A stretch of DNA of 64,000 bases from Mytilus californianus (taxonomy: Eukaryota > Mollusca > Bivalvia > Mytilida > Mytilidae), in assembly GCF_021869535.1 (NCBI RefSeq), contig NW_026262712.1:53200384-53264383 (forward strand). The letters are read 5' to 3'. Position numbers and translations under genes: made by a program. This document shows, one piece after another, positions 58,906 to 64,000 of the stretch; positions within the stretch are counted from its first letter, which is position 1, and each line of letters opens with the position of its first letter. The notes beneath the pieces are model-generated. The model was not told the origin of the DNA, searched no databases, and saw nothing but the letters and a program-made list of their open reading frames with translations.

Positions 58906-58911
58906 AATAAA
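58906..58911 (+). terminator. poly(A) signal AATAAA of orphan gene
   Basis: AATAAA 114 bases after the stop codon at 58792, supporting a real terminal exon. Confidence 0.5.
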
Positions 58912-59033
58912 TGGTTTTTGTTTAATTGACACCAAGGAAGTGCGGTCATCATCATTTCCAATGAATTACAATGTTCATCCATCAAAAGCAATTATTTCAG
59001 TTTCATTATAAATTCACATATCAATATGTTTTT

Positions 59034-59314
59034 GAAGGTGGTACTTAACACTACAGGGGGATCACTCTGTAAAAATCAGCTCAACGTTTTAATCACATTC
59101 TATTGTTAAGGAAATATTAAGCTTCTCAATGATCAAAATTAGTGTTTGTCAAACTGCTATATATCCAATGAAATTTTTTCCGATAAAGTGTGTGGTTCAA
59201 GTTTTTTGTAATTTTTCTATTTTTGTCAAAGGGTCAAAGTAAATATTTTATCAAAATTTTATGAAATTAAACTAGCCAAATTAATTTTAGTTAAGGTGTT
59301 TGGTACCACCTTAA
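59034..59314. mobile_element. MITE, second copy of the 3510 element
   Basis: AAGGTGGTACTTAACACTAC at the left, GTGTTTGGTACCACCTTAA at the right, collinear interior (CTCAATGATCAAAATTAGTG shared). Confidence 0.82.
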
Positions 59315-60199
59315 CTTTGTGTTTGATTTTGTTGTCAAATTGTTTTGATGCGAACACCACTGTTGAGTCTTATAAAGACAAAACACACGTCTGACATACC
59401 AAATTAGAAACATTGTATCTTTGATTAGGTTTTTTAGGTAAGTATGTATTCAAACAAAACTACTGTTAAGGAGTAGTATATAAAAACTGTCTATTGCACC
59501 GAAAGTGATCAGAAACTGATAACCCACAACCTAGTAACAGTCTTTAAAAGTCACTGTTACTTCAAACAATTTTGATATAACCAATTCGCATCTGTGTTTT
59601 AACTATATATACACAATAAAAAACTAAATTTTCATTGCTTAAAAGAGAATGATTTTGACCACTGTGACAAATTTTGATTTCCTGGGCTAACACAGAGAGA
59701 GCGAGAGAGAGAGAGAGAGAGAGAGAGTGAGAGAGAGAGGGGGAGGGAGAGAGAGAGAGGATTAAGATCGTAATTAATTCCCTTTGGTGTTTGTACTTAT
59801 AGGACACCATACCCCGCTCGTACTATCACATTTCCAAAAATATGGATAAAAACACAAATAAGGTTTATATCTGTGTACTTAGGTGTACTTAATGTCTAGA
59901 CGATTTGACATATATATCATGGTGAACAACCTTAAACCTAAACATAAACGTTCCTTATAAGGGAAGTACGACCGAACGACCAGACAGAGGTACAGAATGG
60001 AAAACATAATATCCCCTGCGTCGTACTACATATAAAAATTGTTTGTAGGAAGTGAAAGTACAAAGTATAGATTTGAAGTGGAAATTGTATAGACATTTCT
60101 AAAAGACACAACCAATAACAAGCCTTGCGATATTTACAGGGTTCTAAAGAGCGAAGGTAGTGGTATATTATCCGGAAAGGTGTATTTATTTGTTAATAG
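59315..60199. other. intergenic
   Basis: R5 fragment at about 59340-59410, (GA)n microsatellite at about 59694-59762. No gene. Confidence 0.6.
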
Positions 60200-60882
60200 G
60201 TGAATTTATTTCATCAAAGAGAGACAATAAATCCCAAAGGGACATTCAAACTCATATCGAAAATTTTTTTAATAACGCCACGGAAAATGGAAAAAACGAC
60301 CAAAAACCATACAAGAGTATACAAAACAAAACATAGAAGACTAAATCATATTTGCCCACTTCTATGGTTTTACTATGAATTCTTATATTTCTGTTTTTAC
60401 CGTTTTTTTTTTCTATGTTTGTTATGTTTTACTCATGTCTTAACGTCGGACACTTGGCCCGAGAACATAGTTTTCGTCCTTTGATTTTCATTGTCTACAA
60501 ATATAGTCTATGTTGTGATGTTACCATATTGTTTCAGGTAAGGGTGAAAGTTGGTACCTATTAAAACGTTAAAACTCGCTGCATTTGTTTGCACCTGTCC
60601 TAAGTCAGGAACCTGATGTTCATTGGTTGTCGTTTGTTGGTGTGGTTCATAAGTGTTTCTCATTTCCCATTTTTTTATATAGATAAGACCGTTGGTTTTC
60701 CTGTTTGAATGGTTTTACACTAGTCATTTGTGGGGCCCTTTATAGTTTGCTGTTTGGAATGAGCCAAAGATCGTGTTGAAGACCGTACCTTGACCTATAG
60801 TGGTTTACTTTTACAAATTGTGACTTGGATGGAGAGTTGTCTCATTGGCACTCATACCACATCTTCTTATATCTACTGATTG
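60200..60882. repeat. dispersed repeats R2 and R1 right end
   Basis: R2 copy at about 60215-60345. From about 60560 a known mussel repeat (CTGTCCTAAGTCAGGAACCT, GGGGCCCTTTATAGTTTGC) ends in the R1 right terminus GTCTCATTGGCACTCATACC. Confidence 0.8.
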
Positions 60883-60957
60883 AGGACAGTATATATCATG
60901 AACAATTTTGTTCATATACTTTCCAACTTTATTTATCAATTATGGACTTTTGACGAG

Positions 60958-61054
60958 GTCAATACGTTATATATGGACCTGTTCAGATTATATTGACTGA
61001 GGACGAAGTCCGAGGTTCAATATAATCTAACAGGTCCATATATAACGTATTGAC
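60958..61054. repeat. foldback hairpin, about 97 bp
   Basis: GTCAATACGTTATATATGGA pairs with TCCATATATAACGTATTGAC, continuing to a tip GGACGAAGTCC with a GAA triloop. Confidence 0.92.
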
Positions 61055-61104
61055 TGAGTGAAAATCATTAATTTTTATATTACATATGTAGATCATACCG
61101 TTAT

Positions 61105-61260
61105 TTCGAAAACGATATTGACTCGGTGTTACTATTTTTGAAAATAATATTGACGCTATGTTACTATTTTTGGAAATGATATTGACGCCATGTTACTATT
61201 TCTAATAACATTGCGTCAATATCGATTCTTAATATAGTAACGTCGAGTCAATAGTCAAAA
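61105..61260. repeat. three-copy tandem repeat with inverted remnant
   Basis: Unit of about 35 bp, ATATTGACGCCATGTTACTA plus TTTTTGGAAATG, three times, then partial inverted copies (GCGTCAATATCG, TAGTAACGTCGAGTCAATA). It follows the foldback by 50 bases. Confidence 0.85.
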
Positions 61261-61994
61261 TAGTGAAAAAATACAAAATATATATTGGCAAACACGTGAC
61301 CAAATAAACCAATGAGAAACAAGAAAAATCAAACCATATGTAATATTTCTTTATATTTCATGCAGGCAATATAAAGAAGGCGGATACAATTATATGTATA
61401 TCACTTTCGGTGATAAATGTTTAGGTAAAGTAGCCAATTGCGTTAGTTTTATAAAGTCAAAATTTAATATATATGTTGCTGTAATACTGAATTATAGACC
61501 CCTTTACATAGAATTGTCCATAGTTTTACTCAGAGCTAGTAAAAATCATTTTCAGATATAGCAGTAGAGGTTTTTTTTTAATTTGAATTTATTGCGTGAA
61601 AGAAATGCGCAATGAAATAACTGTGTTCTCGGGCCACTTAACTACATTTTTTATTAGAATTACTCGACTGCATTCCTTATTGTCTACTTATACCCGTAAT
61701 TATGATCCAAATTCAAATCTACGATTTTCGTCCTCTTTTACTTATCTACTTTTAAGCAATATAATATGATGATTTTAAGAAAAGGAAAAAAAAAAACTAG
61801 AAGCCTCTCCACATTTCGAATATCTTTGTGCTTAAAAACCCGCGTTCTAATATAAATTCAACTGCCGCTTATCGAAATTCACCTTCAAAATTTGCACAAG
61901 GATAATAGCCTGCTATCAAAAATATTGCAAATCTTCCTAAGTCATATAAACAACCTCTCATATGCATCTTTATCTTCAATATAACTAATGTCCG
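61261..61994. other. intergenic, nothing recognised
   Basis: No gene or clear repeat. Confidence 0.4.
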
Positions 61995-62303
61995 ATGACT
62001 GTTAATTCTGTAAAACCACGTGGACAACTAAAAGACAATAACATTCTCCCTGAACCACTTAAGAACTTAGAGGTATGGGCAGAATGGGAACGACATTCAA
62101 TGCAAAGACTGACATGTATACCAATATAAATCCGGCATAACACATACTTTGGCCTAGAACTCAGAAGACCCAAAAGGGCCACTCATATACTTTGTATATT
62201 CAACGTAACGAAAAGGTCGGACATAACGTTATGTTTCCTAAGAAGAAACTGTCCACAAGAATGTTATAAAACGGACGTGTCTTTGATATACGTATTAGAC
62301 TAA
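61995..62303 (+). pseudogene. possible decayed coding fragment
   Basis: An ATG frame of 44 codons (…PEPLKNLEVWAEWERHSMQ…) is followed after one stop by a further open stretch in the same frame (LELRRPKRATHILCIFNVT…, CPQECYKTDV). The composition looks protein-like, but no family is recognised. It could be a dead retroelement or gene piece. Confidence 0.2.
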
Positions 62304-62879
62304 AGCTTCAAGATCTTCAGCCAAGATGCTCATTCCAAAAGCTTATATTTTCGTACAAAGCGACTGAGGGGGGTGTTACTGCTTTAGATCGTAACTATAG
62401 GTAATATCTCAAGTCTGTACTGCCAAAGAGAACAATGTTTACTGTCAGGATATTTGAAATATCATTACAAATATTATGGAAAAACAAGTTCAGAATAATT
62501 TAAAGTGTTTTGACATTCAAACACGCAAAACACCCCAATTTTCGAACTCATATGTTAACACTGATCAAGTGGAACAATCACCATCTTAGAAGAGCGCATC
62601 ATATCAAAATGAATAGTAAAAAATCATTTATATATTTTTTTAGTGACTAATTGGCAAGTTGTTCAGTGTAAACGGTATACATATTGATATAACATTATTT
62701 TTTTTTATTTAAATCCTTCTTCTCTATTGCAAATTTCAATTGCAAAATTTACAAATGTGTCGAATGCGAAATATTGTATAAATGTTTCACCTATTGACCG
62801 AGTACTCTTTTCCTCATTTTATCCATTGCCATCACCTGTAGTCCTTTATTTGTAGCTGAAATACAACATAATGTATGAG
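62304..62879. other. intergenic, nothing recognised
   Basis: No exon or repeat identified. Confidence 0.4.
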
Positions 62880-63080
62880 CTCGAGTGTCTGGAAGGCGGT
62901 TTTATTCTTAGCACTTCATTATTTTCTACTCTTTATTTCATTGTCCATTTTTCCTTATTCTTTTTTTTTATTTGTCCATTTATCCTTTTTTTGTATATTT
63001 TGGGATCTATTCTTTATAAGTTTTGCCCTTTATATTCTATTCTGAAAACCCTGATCCACACCCTCATTTATGTAACAATA
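62880..63080 (-). repeat. AATAGAGAATAATGG-type repeat, inverted copy
   Basis: Complement of the 13600 family: TTTCATTGTCCATTTTTCCT, TCTATTCTTTATAAG, ending near CTGATCCACACCCTCAT. Confidence 0.65.
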
Positions 63081-63319
63081 ATTATATTCTGAACGACATA
63101 TTACAAATGGTATAGTCACTAACAATTGTATTACATAATCTAATGGATCACTATGATAAATTACACTAAAGACATTGCGCAAGTAATATTTATAATATTT
63201 GATTATTTCATTTTATTTTGTGTCATTAAGAATTCATTTGTTACTCATTTGAATTACTGTAACAAATCGTTGATTACTCGGCAAGTTTACTTCATCAGAC
63301 CACATTTTTATGCAGTCTG

Positions 63320-63540
63320 GTTTGGGTTTACAGAATAGACAATAATTAGCAAAATGTGCAGAATAAATGACAAAAGCAAAATAAAGATTAGAGAAAAAAG
63401 GGCAAAAAATACGAAGAGTGAAAAATGGGATGGTCAAATATAAAAAAATAGAAAATAATGGGGAAAAAAATATAGAATACAGAAAAATTACCTAAAAGAT
63501 AAAAAAAAAACAGAAATGAAAGACCTTCCAAACAGGACCC
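63320..63540 (+). repeat. AATAGAGAATAATGG-type repeat, direct copy
   Basis: GGGTTTACAGAATAGACAAT and later AATAGAAAATAATGGGG blocks. It forms a large inverted pair with 62880-63080. Confidence 0.65.
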
Positions 63541-64000
63541 TCAGTTATGGACAAGCAACTTGCCTGTGACTCGACATATAGTTATTCCGATGTTATGTAC
63601 TATTTTCTGAAATTCATGAGTTTCTTTAACCTTTGAAATGTTACTAAAAATAGTTGTCTAGTTATTTATGAGTTTGCTCCATGGTTAATATCCTAGCGGA
63701 CTGGTAAAATCGTAGTTCTAACCCCTTCGAATAAGGGTATTGATATTCAGAAAAAGTACATCGTGTTAAGTTAATTTGTTTACATTTTACATTTCAACTT
63801 TCATGATATAATGACTTCTTCTATTCAATCCCAATCTCTGACTGATCACATATAGTAACTAAATATTTCTTTCAATTAAACGACACAAATTATTAACAAC
63901 ATCGAGTACAGTCATGACAAATCTAGATGGTGAATAACGGAATTTCGGGTCCTTATGGTTTGATTCGGCCGCCTCTAACGAATCATCTTTCGACAAGCGT
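63541..64000. other. non-coding right edge
   Basis: Nothing recognised. Confidence 0.4.

Noticed and set aside
59562..59810. Ser/Leu-rich minus-strand frame
   Set aside because: Produced by the (GA)n microsatellite.

Overview
The window reads as nuclear DNA of a lophotrochozoan, most likely a marine mussel (Mytilus-like bivalve). It is visibly AT-rich. Genes are split into short exons by long introns with ordinary GT/AG borders, and most of the sequence is dispersed and tandem repeats. Several repeat families are ones I recognise from mussel sequence (low-copy ends matching GAGATGTGGTATGATTGCC and GATACCAAAGGGACATTC, among others). The taxon call is inference from repeats and gene families; no database was searched.

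Layout. 1-5.4 kb: last two exons of a four-pass claudin/PMP22-like membrane protein (first exon off the left edge). 9.6-14.9 kb: a complete three-exon secreted C-type-lectin-like gene, with a Tc1-like transposon (14928-16576) inserted 24 bases after its stop codon. 17.9-23.2 kb: a complete three-exon paralogue of the claudin-like gene. 24-31 kb: repeats, foldback hairpins and SINE remnants. 31.2-31.65 kb: a dead copy of the lectin promoter and first exon. 34.4-35.0 kb: a candidate two-exon small secreted Cys peptide. 36.8-55 kb: an approximately 10-kb segment present twice in tandem, each copy holding a three-exon secreted F-type-lectin/F5-8C-like gene (40740-43413 and 50400-52049). 56.4-58.9 kb: a candidate three-exon orphan secreted protein. 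59-64 kb: repeats and hairpins only.

The main observation is that the C-type-lectin gene and the two F-lectin genes share one first exon. It encodes a signal peptide plus a Cys-rich Apple/PAN-like module spaced C-x3-C-x5-CC-x10-C-x5-C, ends in phase 1, and is 295 nt in both the C-type gene and the first F-type gene. They also share the promoter word TCTGATTGG, an inverted CCAAT box. Two unrelated sugar-binding folds have therefore been attached to the same secreted Cys module and the same promoter type through phase-1 introns, and a fourth copy has decayed. The likely role is soluble pattern recognition (inference). Key ligand residues look altered in all three lectin domains, so binding specificity cannot be assumed.
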